NCBI GenBank assembly: GCA_022592445.1
Contig: JABYQR010000108.1
Coordinates: 56,750-120,749 of the forward strand
DNA length: 64,000 bases
Direction: 5' to 3'
Source: Cytidiella melzeri
Lineage: Eukaryota > Basidiomycota > Agaricomycetes > Polyporales > Irpicaceae
Below are positions 21,746 to 34,200 of the stretch, one piece after another (positions within the stretch are counted from its first letter, which is position 1; each line of letters opens with the position of its first letter). A program made the position numbers and the translations under genes. The notes under the pieces are model-generated. The model ran no database searches and was not told the origin of the DNA. It saw nothing but the letters and a program-made list of their open reading frames with translations.

Positions 21746-22238
21746 TGATACTGGTCTGCAGGCCACTTTATCTTGCATTTCAATACCTTTTCTTATCTCT
21801 GCCTATAATTTACGTTGCAAGCTAATCTTGCTGCCGGTAGTTTATATTGTTATACACTGCGATGCAATGCTTTCAAGGCAGTAGTTCTCGTATCAGGGTA
21901 TACAGCAACAATGGCAATGGATTGAATAGTGCAATGGCAAGAAGATCAGGTGATTAATGATACAGCACAAGCATGGAAATAGTTATAATAGCAGAAGAGA
22001 TACAGTGAGTCACAGTGTCCAGGTTTGAAAAGAAATTGAAAGCGTTGCAAGAGCAGACATGCAGAGACAGGAGCAGAAAATAGGAAAGCAAAAGCATTGC
22101 AGGTGCAGGTGGGTGTCAATGAATTATAGCGTCTGTTGAAGAAGAGCAAGAGTGTTTGTGAAAGATGATGTCTTGCAGGTGTTGGCTGTTTAACCATCAG
22201 GTGAGATTTTCCAAGTGGTATCAGTACTGCGACTTACC
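21746..22238. other. Intergenic, no feature recognised
   Basis: AT-richer sequence with short frames only, on the left edge of the CpG-poor block. Confidence 0.4.
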
Positions 22239-22811
22239 TTAGGGCCACCTGTTGCCATACTCTATCTTGTCTCCCAGAGTGTCAAAGTCCTGACTGTCAC
22301 TGCTGCTGCTGCTGTCGCTGCCAGCTGAAACTTGAGGCCCGAAACCTTCCTGGTTGCCAATGTTGCCGTACACTTGAAGTCCAAAAGCATCATCATAGTC
22401 TTCCTCAACTCCCTGTGAGTTGTAATGCGGAGTGGTGGCCTCAGGTTCAAATCTGTCCTCTGCCTGACCCATGGCTTCATCTTGGGCTTGAGCTTAGCGC
22501 CTCTTTGCCTTTTTTCTTGCTGCTTCAGTGGCTGCAGCCTGCTTTTTGACTTTGCATTCTCCTTGGACTGCGGTTGGTTCCTGTTCTGATTGGGCTGCAG
22601 CCTGAGTTGCTTGCTGTTCTCGGACCTCACATTGAATTTGTTGCTGTTCTTTAATCATGTCCATAAAAGTTGGTGTTTGATCTTTGTCCTCCAAGTTGTC
22701 ATTATACTCACACTCAAAGATCTCCCTTGATATTATCAGACAACGGTCATGCTGCTCAATCTGCGCATGTTCAGTCACCAATTCCACCGACACAGGGTGT
22801 TGCAGGCCCAC
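22239..22811 (-). pseudogene. Gln/Ala/Asp-Ser-rich ORF broken by one stop
   Basis: A single frame of about 190 codons on the minus strand has one in-frame stop near 22494. The first half is coiled-coil-like (IKEQQQIQCEVREQQATQ, AATEAARKKAKRR); the second half is acidic (EEDYDDAFGLQVYG, SDSSSSSDSQDFD). No family recognised. Upstream in another frame LWDTIIHLFDLELGDPEWAC may be an earlier exon. It is probably a domesticated or transposon-derived gene decayed in the CpG-poor block. Confidence 0.4.
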
Positions 22812-24540
22812 TCCGGGTCACCAAGTTCAAGGTCAAAGAGATGTATAATTGTGTCCCACAACTCCTGCCGCAAGAAAGCACTGTCTTTCACTTTCCATGC
22901 ACTTACACTGCTCAGCAAGAATTGAGCCTACAGATTATGCATTAAATTGCAGAAGTGTAGGTGCCCACATACCATAACTGCAGCCCAAGCAATCATGCAT
23001 GGCTCAACACATCAGGCTTTGTGTACTTTGATAAGACAAGATTTCCCGATATAAGTTTGGCTGCAAGGCAGGAGACTTTCCTGTAAACATATGACAAAAA
23101 ACTACAGCAGTGCAAGTCAGGGTGTCCATAACCGCATGATGTATGCGCGTACCTTCACAAGGAACAGACCCCTCAGAAGGCCTTTGTTGAACACTTTGCA
23201 GTCTGATATGTTGTTGTCCCAGAGAAAAGATGGCAAAGTTTTTAGCCAGGATATCTTTTGTGATATCTTTCTTGCCATAATCAGATTTTCCCAGGCTTTG
23301 ATCAGGCTGGTATGGTTGCACCAGTAGACTATTTCTTAGAGACATAGGATCATGTTATAAACATATATAAGTGTCTTCCATTAGCATCTGGAAGGATCAT
23401 AACTGTTGGTTTTGTCATAATAAGCATATGTTATGTATTTGTTTTACTTTTTGATATAGGGCATGTATGATGCTAGAAATGCCTGGGTCTTGCTCTTTCA
23501 ATACTCTGGCTACAGCTGAACCAGGCGTAGTTCAACTTTCAATATTGCAGTGTGTCAATTGTTCCTGTAATATTCTCTACCAACTTTGTATACTCAAGTA
23601 AGAAAAAAGCTTGTGGTCTAAAATGAAACTACTGCAGGTTCTTGGCAGAGAGCTAGCTTCATGGATAAGAAATTGTAGGTTATGAAAATTCCCCTTTTAC
23701 GCCATCTGCCCAATGCACACTCTTGCCTTTACCTTTACGAGGAGCACTTCTGTTCTGCCCCTCTTTACTCTCAGTGACTTTGGCAGCTTTGGCTGCTGCA
23801 GCAATTGCTGCAGTGTTGTGGGCAACCTCATCTGCATACTTCCGATAGGTTTCAGGGTTCATCAGAGTAATTGGTTCCGGTGACAGATTGTCTTGTCTAT
23901 TGGGACCTGTGCTTCATCCTATCAAGATGTTAATGCTGCCAGCTGGGATAGCAAAAACAGTCTCTGTATAGAATGTACTGGCAACAGTGGTGGCAAGAAA
24001 AACAAGAGAGATTGAGAGCTGCATAACAGTATTGGATGGCAGAGGGAAATATGAGGAACACAGCTAGCTGTTAACACATTTTCAGTACTAGAACTCAAGA
24101 AGAGTGCAACACAGATGATAATGGATCTACTGACCAGCACTGAAGCAATGGAATGACCTAGAGCAACAGGAGTGTGTTGACAGACAACTTGATAAGGGAA
24201 AGGTAAGACAGCAAGCTGTAAGAAACTCAGCACTGAGTGGAAAGAAAAGTGCACTGTGGACAACAATATACTTACTGACCAACGCTGAAGAGATGAGAAG
24301 ACTGAAGAAATGGCGGCTTGCTGAGTGTGAGATTGGTGGCAAGGGGGCTTTAAATATCATGTATGTCATGTGCAGTGCTGATAAGACAAACAACACACAC
24401 ACAGCAGAGGCTTGGATAGGGATCAAGATGTTTGATGCCTGGTCATTCCTTGATGTGTTTTTGTCATCAACATCAGCAGCAGTACAGCTACCGTATGGCA
24501 GCATTTTCACAGCAATTTTTTTGTTCTAGTTCATATCAGG
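22812..24540 (-). other. CpG-poor region with short coding remnants
   Basis: Two minus-strand open stretches look protein-like but match nothing I know. One is 23345-23004 (LGKSDYGKKDITKDILAKNF). The other is 23862-23680 (MNPETYRKYADEVAHNTAAI, with a basic end KGKGKSVHWADG). They may be further exons of the gene remnant at 22239-22811 on the same strand. Confidence 0.3.
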
Positions 24541-24556
24541 ATATTGTACTGCAGAG

Positions 24557-27500
24557 TTACAATTCCTGAAGAATGAAGAAGAATTGTTCCAGTGTGCTCC
24601 AGCACATTGAGGCCTTTTCAGATGTGACCTTTTTGTCCCCCAAAGTGTGTTAATTTGATGGCAAAATACAGACAGTAACAGTGTCAATAATAAAACAATG
24701 AACACAGCTGATGGCATCACACTGGCCTTGTTATCAGCCCTTCATAACTTGGTATCAGATCACTGATGCAATCAAACTGCAGTTTTTAATTTTGACAGAC
24801 TGCATATGGGCATAATTCTGTACATAAAATACACCATTGGATAGCCCTATCTTGTGGCAACATCCTGGTCCAAACATCCTGTCAATTGAAGTGCAATTCA
24901 GCAAGTTATGACCAGTCTACTGAGAAAAGTCAGATTCAAATCCCACTCCTGCTGGAAAATGATGTCAAATTCTGGTCGGGTACATGTGCAGCAATCTACA
25001 AATATTGCTTGCTCACTGAACAAGGAATACAATTAGAAGACATGCCACACATAGTATTGGCTCTGAGCAAGCATTACCAGTACTTTGGAAACTAACTACA
25101 AATTCTCAACCCCTACATTCTTGGACAATGTAAATGTGTGGCTGCATCAGCAGTGAGTACTGCATCTAATTGTTCCACAAAGTTTCACAACTGTTAGTTG
25201 CTCTCTAAGCAGGAGCTACAATCAGAACACAGCCTGTGGTAGTTCCAATGGGGGTGAGACAGTGCAGACATCAACAGGACATGGTTGCATCAGCAGCAAG
25301 CACTGCGTCAGATTGTTGCACAAAGTTTCACAACCATAAGTTGCTCTCTAGGGAGGAGTTACAATCAGAACATAGCCTGTGGCAGTTCTAATGTGGCTGA
25401 GGCAGTTCAGACATGAACAGCACGTGGTTGCATCAGCATAGAGCACCGCCTTTGATTCTTCCATACAGTTTCACAACCACCAGCTGCTCTATATGCAGGA
25501 GTTACAATCAGAACACAGCCTGTGGCAGTCCCAATAGGGCTGATGCAGCTCAGACATCAACAGGACATGGTTGCATTGGCAGCAAGCACTGCATCAGATT
25601 GTTCCACAAAGGTTTCACAACCATTAGTTGCTTTCTAAGGAGGGGTTACAATCAGAACATAGCCTGTGGCAGTTCTGATGGGGCTGAGGCAGTTCAGACA
25701 TGAACAGCACGTGGTTGCATCAGCATAGAGCACTGCCTTTGATCCTTCCACACAGTTTCGCAACCACTAGTTACAATTCCTAAAGAATGAAGAAGAATTG
25801 TTCCAGTGTGCTCCAGCACATTGATGCCTTTTCAGATGTGACCTTTTTGTCCCCCAAAGTGTGGAAATTGGATGGCAGAATACACACAGTACCAGTGTGA
25901 ATAGCAACACAATAAATCTGGCCGATAGCATCACACTGGCCTTGTTATCAGCCATTTATAACTTTGCATCAGTTCACTTTTGCAATCAAAATGCAGTTTT
26001 TGATTTTTACAGACTGCATATGGGTACCAATCTGTTTATACGATATACTATTGGATAGCACTATTATGTGGCAATATCCTGGTACAAACACCCTGTCAAT
26101 TGAAGTGAATTTGAGCAAGTTATGGCCAGTCTACTGAAAAAAGTCGTCCAGACTCGGGTTCACACTCCACTCCTGCTGGCAAATGATGTCAAATTCTGGT
26201 CAGGTACATGCAGCAATCTATAGACATTGCTTGCTCTATGAACAAGGAATAAAATTAGGAGACATGTCACAAATGGTATTGGCAGTGAGCAAGAATATTC
26301 TCAACCCCTACATATTTGGACAATGTAGATTTGTAGCTGCATTAGTAGTGAGTACTGTATCTGATTGTTCCAAAAAGTTTCACAACTGTTAGTTGCTCTC
26401 TAAGCAGGAGTTACAATCAGAACACAGCCTGTAACAGTTCCAATGGGGGTGAGGCAGTTCAGACATCAACAGGACATGGTTGCATCAGCAGCAAGCACTG
26501 CACTGTATTGAGTGACTTCCTGTAAAAATTTAGGTTGCTTGTGACCTTAACATCTGAGTTTGAAACTGTGTGACAATCTTGATTTTGCTCTTTGCCGCGC
26601 ATCAGGCACCGGAGGCTCAGGAAATCCACTTGTTTTTCTGATGTGGTTGAGCACGACACCACCAGGACATCGTACGCGCTAGCGCTTATTGACACTCAGA
26701 CAATATTTTGGCTCTCTTATGAAATACATACACCTGAAATTCACAAGAATGTTTGGGAAAACTCTGAGTAGTGGAAGTTATCCTTTTGTCTTCTCAAAAG
26801 TGTACAATTGGCAGTCACGACATGAGGGGGCTGGAAAGACAGAGGAGAAGAGGCAGGCACCTGTGTTACAATTCCTGAAGAATGAAGAAGAATTGTTCCA
26901 GTGTGCTCCAGCACATTGATGCCTTTTCAGATGTGACCTTTTTGTCCCCCAAAGTGTGGGAATTTGATGGCAGAATACAGACAGTAACAGTGTCAATAAC
27001 AAAACAATGAATACAGCTGATGGCATCACACTGGCCTTGTTATCAGCCCTTTATAACTTGTTATCAGATCACTTTTGCAATCAAAATGCACTTTTTGATT
27101 TTTACAGACTGCATATGGGTACAAACCTGTACATATAATATACCATTGAATAGCCCTGTCTTGTGGCAACATCCTGGTACAAACACCCTGTCAATTGAAG
27201 TGGAATTGAGCAAGTTATGGCCAGTCAACTGAACAAAGTCATCCAGACTCAGATTCAAACTCCACTCCTGCTGGCAAATGATGTCAAGCTCTGGTCAGGT
27301 TGATGTGCAGCAATATACAGACATTGCTTGCTCTCTGAACAAGGAATACAATAAGAAGACATGCCACACATAGTGTTGGCTCTGAGCAGGAATTGCCAGT
27401 ACTTTGGAAGCTAAGTACAAATTCTCAACCCCTACATTCTTGGACAATGTCAATTTGTGGCTGCATCAGCAGTGGGTGCTGCATCTGATTGCTCCACAAG

Positions 27501-28250
27501 TTTCACAACTGTTAATTGCTCTCTAAGCAGGAGTTACAATCAAAACACAGCCTGTGGCAGTTTCAATGGGGGTGAGGCAGCTCAGACATCAACAGAACAT
27601 CATTGCATCAGCAGCAAGCACTGCATCAGATTGTTGCACAAAGTTTCACAACCATGAGTTGCTCTTTAAGCAGGAGTTACAATCAGAACACAGCCTGTGG
27701 CAGCTATAATGGGGGTGAGGTAGTGCAGATGTCAGCTGGACATGGTTTCATCAGCAGCCAGTGCTGAATTCAATTGGTCCACAAAGTTTCACTGAGTTCT
27801 AAGCAGGAGTTACAGCTGTGGCAGTTTCAATGGGGGTGAGGCAGTTCAGGCATTCAGTTGGTTCACAAGTTTCACAGCCACTACTCTCTATGCAGAAGTT
27901 ACAATCAGAACACAATCTGTGGCAGTTCCAATAGGAGTGATGCAGCTTAGACATCAACAGGACATGGTTGCATCAGCAGCAACCACTGCGTCGAATTGTT
28001 GCACAAAGTTTCACAACCATGAGCTGCTCTCTAAGGAGGAATTAAAATCAGAACATAGCCTGTGGCATTTCTAATGTGGCTGAAGCAGTTCAGACATCAA
28101 CAGGATGTGGTTGCGTCAGCATAAAGCACTGCCTTTGATTCTTCCATACAGTTTTACAACCACCAGTTGCTCTTTAAGCAGGAGTTACAATCTGAACACA
28201 GCCTGTGGCAGCTCCAATGGGGGTGAGGCAGTGAAGACATCAACAGGACA
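24557..28250. repeat. Diverged long repeats with about 140-bp subunits
   Basis: Three long units begin with TTACAATTCCTGAAGAATGA or a close variant at 24557, 25771 and 26866 (spacing 1214 and 1095 bp) and share a series of landmarks, for example GTGACCTTTTTGTCCCCCAA. Inside and after them a shorter unit of roughly 140 bp recurs, recognised by ACAATCAGAACACAGCCTGT; I see it near 25218, 25366, 25505, 25648, 26413, 27537, 27678, 27900, 28035 and 28187, and again near 29048. There is no credible coding sequence. A patch at 26500-26860 is not part of the repeat and has more CG dinucleotides. The source may be a non-autonomous element or a satellite-like expansion. Confidence 0.75.
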
Positions 28251-29611
28251 CATGTAATATGTTCTACCAATTGATCTCATGAGACACCCTCCAGCCCTTC
28301 ATTTTTGAAGCAAGTAATTTTGTAGAATCAGCAGTGAACACTGCACAAGATCAATTACAAGATGGATGAAGCCCCTTGCTACCATTGGTGACTACCTTCA
28401 TCAATGTATAGCTCCTTTTCCTGCAATCAAACTTATCAATCGTAGTACAGTCACTTTATCCTGAATCCAGTTGCCTATCAAAGGTGTCACCAGTACCAAA
28501 TGCCTGTAATACAGTCAATATTCATGACCAGGGTACTTAGCAAGATCATTACCAGGAACAGAGGTGTTTACTGAGGTTCTGTTTAGTAACAAAGTCACAG
28601 GTGCAATTGACTATTTCACGCTATATGATTTATTCAATTTGCTATCAATAACATAATCACTTGTAACCCTGCTCCTGCAGTTTACCAAATTTTATCTAGA
28701 TTCTCTAATATAGTTCAACACCATTTAGAAGAAGACGCATGTCAAACAATCTTTATCTCCATGCTCTACTCCACAAACTTGTTTTAATCCTGTACTCACA
28801 CCCATTGTTGCACTTCAAACAGTACAGCACAGTCCCCCTTCTTTCATGAATAATCATTTGCTCTAGTGAAGACAAACTACTAACTTACTATACATTGCTC
28901 ATTGAAGAAGCCATTCCTAACAAAATTGCTTGTTCATCCTGCTTCCAGCACTAAGTTTACTTACAAACCTGGCTCAAACAGTAATATTTCATTAAATCTT
29001 TAGGAATTGTGCTTGCTGCTTGCCAGCTCTGCTAACGCTAGTTGCTCCATAAGCAGGAGTTGCAATCAGAATCCAGCCTAGTGGCAGCTTCAATGGGGGT
29101 GAGGCAGTGCAGACATTAACAGGACACATGTAACATGTTCTAACAATTGATTTCATGAGACACCCTCAAGCCCTGCATTGTTCAAGCAAATAATTTCTAG
29201 AATCAGCAGTGAACACTGCACAAGGTTAATGACAAGATATATGAAGCCGCTTGCTACCATTGGTGACTACCTTCATCAATGTATGGCTCCTCTTCCCGCA
29301 ACCAAACTTATCAATTGTAGTACAGTCAATTTATCCCTGATCAAGTTGCCTATCAAAGGTGTCACCAATAGAAAATGCCTGTAAAACAGTCAATATTCAT
29401 GACCAGATGGCTTGGCAAGGTCCTTACCAGAAACAAAGTTGTTTATTCTTCTTGATAACAAAGTCACAGGTGCAATTCACTGTTTCATGCTATATGATTT
29501 ATTCAATTTGCTATCAATAATGTAATCACAAGTAACCCTGCTCCTGCAGTTCACCAAATTGTCTCTAGATTATTCAACATAGTTCAACACCATTAAGAAG
29601 AAGACACATGT

Positions 29612-30164
29612 TGTGAGTTCTCGGTGCGTTCTCGGCAAGAGAGTGCTTGGAAGCGCGATAGTTGTTGGGAAAGCGAAGAGAAACACGAGAAGAGGTCTTC
29701 GAGTTTCGAACAGAGTGAGTAGGAATAGTGATCGATTCGAAGTTCTTAGGTCTTTGGCCTCGTACATCAAGCTACTTATATACTACAAGCGGTAATCTAC
29801 TATTACCCGAGTCAGTGGCATATGAAGAAAGCAAGGTAGCTACGAGTATGTATTTTAACAAGGTAAAGAAACATGAGTATGTACTTACAAAGAGATAAAG
29901 CGAGATGAGAATGAAACACAAGTGTAGTCGAATGCCTAGTTTGTCTTGGCACAAATAGGGGAGTGGCGAGAGTGCGAGTAGGAGTGGCATATGAGCGCGA
30001 ACACATGAAGAAATGTTTATTGGATAGTACACGAGGGAAGTACGAGTCAGGTCGACGCAGTGGTATTGGATGCCACCCGGACTCCCGAAACACAAGGGCT
30101 CGGAACTCGTTCCTTCCGAGCCTTTGTGGTGTCCGGAACTGATGGGAAGCACTTAGTCCTTACA
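29612..30164 (-). repeat. Gypsy-1 3' LTR (left)
   Basis: 553 bp. The adjacent internal sequence reads CTGGAGGGCAAA on the minus strand, a polypurine tract directly before the LTR. Confidence 0.92.
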
Positions 30165-30955
30165 TTTGCCCTCCAGGTCTTGTGGACAAGACCTACCTGC
30201 TCATGCACATCCCATCGGTTCGGAGTCGTCGATGAGGTCGTAGCTCGTCGTGAATTCGTCTTCGCCGAGGGTAAAGGTTCCTGATGACCCTTCTTGGACG
30301 TCGTTGCCGTAGGTCTCAGCTGGTCCCCCTGAAATTTTCCAGCTGAGTCAAACATTGCGTTTATGATGCCCCTGATGTACAACTCACCCTCCGACACAGG
30401 GATTTTGTTATCTCCTTTCTGCTCACGCTGTTGCTTACGGCGATTCTTGCGACAGTCGTAGGATTTGGTCTTTGGTTTGCGTGGAGGAGAGACTCGTTTG
30501 GCAAAGTTCTTAGGATGGTAAGCACCCCTGTTTGTCTTGCCCCGATCTCCTTGATAACCACCTCTATGACCACCTCGACTCCCCTGGAAGCCACCTGGAC
30601 CCTTGGATCTGCCTTGATCAGCAAATCAACGGTCTCTCGCCTGTTCCTGCGTCATCTGCAAAGTGCGAAGCAAATGCGCCTGCGTTTGTTCTTGCATCCG
30701 CATCCATTCACCAAATGCTGTGTCCGACATGGAGACAGCGGGACCAGATGTGGGAGCGCGGGCAAAACAGAGGGATGGAATGTCCTCTGGCAAAGGCGCG
30801 TACTTCTGCTTCATTGCTAGATATACGCTGATATAACCCTCTGGCGGTGCGCCTGGGTGGTTGGCCTTTCCTGCGTGAAAGAGCTTACACTTCTCAGCGT
30901 ATCTCTCCCACTTCAGGCCATCTTCGGCGGTGAAATCAGACGTGACGCGAGGCAT
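30047..30955 (-). pseudogene. Gypsy-1 third ORF (after pol), RGG-box protein
   Basis: One frame starts at the ATG at 30955 (MPRVTSDFTAEDGLKWERYA) and runs 303 codons to 30047, ending inside the LTR, with one TGA near 30626. The N-terminal half has a possible globular part (AEKCKLFHAGKANHPG, MKQKYAPLPEDIPSL) and a Gln-rich helix (EQTQAHLLRTLQMTQEQA). Just after the stop comes an RGG-like tract (GGFQGSRGGHRGGYQGDRG) and then a basic region (RKNRRKQQREQKG), suggesting nucleic-acid binding. It has no signal peptide or membrane span, so it does not look like an envelope. I do not recognise the family. The TGA follows an Arg codon and could have been CGA. Confidence 0.6.
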
Positions 30956-31086
30956 GTCGTGATGATGTAAAGGGTGAGGAGTGCGAATGCGCTGGTGAGT
31001 GATTTTTGAACGAGATGTTCTGTCATTCTGCCCTCCCTCACTTACTCTTTTATAGAGATCCCGCTGGTGCCACTTGCGCCCTCTAT

Positions 31087-31165
31087 CGGTGGGTATGCCA
31101 CTCGTCAATGTGCCACCCGTCTGTGTGCCACCCGTCAGTTTGCCACTCGGGCAATGAGGTTTTGC
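31087..31165. repeat. Short tandem repeats between Gypsy-1 pol and ORF3
   Basis: Four to five imperfect copies of a 14-16 bp unit like GTGCCACCCGTC lie in the gap between the integrase end and ORF3. Confidence 0.7.
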
Positions 31166-31261
31166 GTCCACCGCAAGTGGTATTGCCACTCGCGTTCTAT
31201 GAAAGACGCAACGGTCTATTGCCACACCACAGGCTGCCACTGCTGAGTCGTATTCTTCATT

Positions 31262-34200
31262 TCAGTTGGGTTTCGGAGGCAGCTGACTTATACCATTGAT
31301 TCCCAGGGCCTCACAATACTCTTCAAACGCCTGCAGATGTTTGATGTCAAAATACGGAGTCCATGTTACGTCCCCCGTAGACCACTGCACCTCAAATTCA
31401 GCCGCACTACCTTTTCCGCTATGGGACAAAATGTGATCCACACTCCATTCTCTCGGCTGTTCTCCGAAACCTGGCAGACAGTGAAACTGTCTGCCTGGGA
31501 AACGTCGGTCATCGTTTGGTATATGAGGTCTTAGTAACGACGCGTGAAACATGTCGTGTATCCCTCGCACCTTCAGTTCATTGGACAGGGCAAGCTGATA
31601 GGACGATCCAGGTGCAATCACCTTTGTTATTGCAAACGGGCCAATATACTTTGGTATCAATTTATGAGCCCGTCCCTTTGGAGGTCGTAAGTTCTTTGTG
31701 GACAGATATACTAACGTCCCTTCTTTGAAGTCAGGTACGCCCCGTCTATGCTTGTTGGCTTGCACGGTCTGCAATGCTCTGGCTGCAATGATCGCGTCAT
31801 GAGCGGCCATGATGGCCTGTTTCATCTGTAACGCAAACTTCCTTACTCCCAGATATTCCAACTGATTATCCCACACAAGTGTCCGCGGCATCTGACTGTA
31901 GTTCAGATAGAAAGGTGAGAATCCAGTTGTGTCTGACCTAGCTGTATTCATTGCTAATTCAATTGCAGGCAGTTTTTGCACCCAGTCCCTTTGATCAGGG
32001 CTTACGCATTGTCACAACATTTGCGTTATGGTACGATTTGCACGTTCTGTGGCCCCATCCGTCTGTGGGTGATACGTGGATGACAGACGCAATTCCGTTC
32101 CCAATAGTGAGTGCAGTTCCTTCCAAAATATGCTTGTGAAGAGACTATCTCTATCATCAATGATTCGTTCAGGTAAACCGTGCAGTTTATAGACTGTTTC
32201 GAATATCACCTTGGTGAGTTGTTTCGCTCCGTAAGTTTGCTGTGTCGCCACGAGATGAACCATTGATGTGAGCTGATCTATAATCACGCAGATCATGTCA
32301 AACTTGCCCAGCCAATTAGTCGATTGAGGCAAAGGCCCCACGAAGTCAAGCGCAATGCTCTGCCATGGTCTACGAGGCACTGGTAATGTTCGCAACAGTC
32401 CCATCAGCTGCTGAGTCGCTGATTTACTCGTATTGCACACACCGCATGATTTACAGTATTCTGATACGTCGTCTATCATGCTTTTCCACCACACCTCCTT
32501 GCGGAGGTATGTCAGGGTTTTGTGTTTACCGAGGTGAGCTAGTACCGAATGAGCATGTCTGATCAGTATCTCACGAATCCGTCTATGTCCAATTTTTACA
32601 TCAGGTATACACAGCACTCGGTGTCCCTCACGTTTGAGGAACAGGAGCTCGTCCTCCTATTCGAACTCACAAAACTGGGCAGGATTTGCAATGATGTGTT
32701 TAAAGAACACGTCCTCGTCGTATCGCCCTCTAATGCTATCCGGCATGGGCATCCCCAGTTCGCTTGCAGTTAGTACGCTGGTAGGTATGTCTGTGTTGCC
32801 CTCATCTGTGTCCTCTGATGGTGGCTGTATTACGCTCGACCCGCTCCCTGTCTCGGGTGCATTATCAGGTGCGCTAGTATAAATGGGCGTATCTGATTTC
32901 GCTGTTTGTGCAATGTTTTGTTCACCCACGCTGCTCCCTTCTTTAGAAGTTGTTCTCGATCTGCAAAGTTTCCCCCGCACCGATTCCGAGGTCGATTCGT
33001 TATTGCCATTGTTCATACGGCGATACGTCCCGGGTTCCTTGACCTTGTCTACCAGACGACTGGACCTCCTCGGATTAAAATCTATCACCGCAGCTGCTCC
33101 AGTATACACGGGTCGCAGGACCTCACTATTGTTGACAGACGTGAGAGTATACTTCTCCCTGCTGTCGTCTCCAACGTATTCACTCTGGGCTCGTTCGATT
33201 CCCAGGGGCTCGTGACTATAGATACGCGATAATGCATCTGCCAGTAGGTTTGTCTCCCCAGGTATGTAACAAATCTCAAAATCAAACTCGTTGAGTATAT
33301 CTAACCATCTGTGTTGACGAGGCGATAGGTTCTTCTGGTTCAAGATATGTTCCAGGGCCTTATGGTTGGTGCAGATGCGGAATCGTGCCCCATGCAATAA
33401 TGATCAAAAACACTTTAGGGACTCAATGATGGCGAGTAATTCTTGCTTGTGAACAGGATAATTCTGCTGAGCTGAATTGAATTTCCCTGACCAGAAACTC
33501 ACCACCCGGGCTTTATGGATGTCATTCCCCTGGCTCACATATCCGCTTGCCCCTGTGAGCGACGCATCTGTAACCAAATTGATGGTCTCAGCATTGGGTG
33601 AGTAATCCAGTGCTACTCGATGGTGATCGCGCCATCTATGTACGATTTCTTTTACTTGTTCAAACACACGCTGATGGGTATCCCTCCATTCCCAGTTCCT
33701 TGTTGCGCCTGTGAGAGGTGCCAATATCCCCATGGGAATTCGAATCCCCTCGCAATCTGGCACAAGAAATCCCACCGCGCCTAGAAAACTACTCAGAAGT
33801 CCCTTATTGGTGGGTGTCTTCCAGTTGATTACCGAATCAACCTTGTGAGGATCCATTGCTATGCCCTTGTTGTCTATGATATGACCGAGGATTTTCAGCT
33901 TTGATGCGAAGAAATTCATTTTGTCTGGCCCGAGGTAAAATTTCTCCCTTCGCAATACTTCAAACACTAACCTGATGTGTTTCAGGTGATCTTGGATTGA
34001 ATCCAAATATATCACGATGTCATCAAGATATACATCCATGAACACTCCGATATACGGCGCAAAAATATGATTCATGACGGTCTGGTAAGTCGCAGGTCCA
34101 TTACAGTCCCCTTGTTGGAGCACTAAACTCTCCATGGTGCCGTCTGGTGTGTTTAATATTGTTCGTCCGACGTGCTCAGGTATGATACGTATTTGTTCGT

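Noticed and set aside
30626..31240. ORF3 of Gypsy-1 as an envelope protein starting at 31240
   Set aside because: The early part reads through the minisatellite; no signal peptide or membrane span. The ATG at 30955 is a better start.
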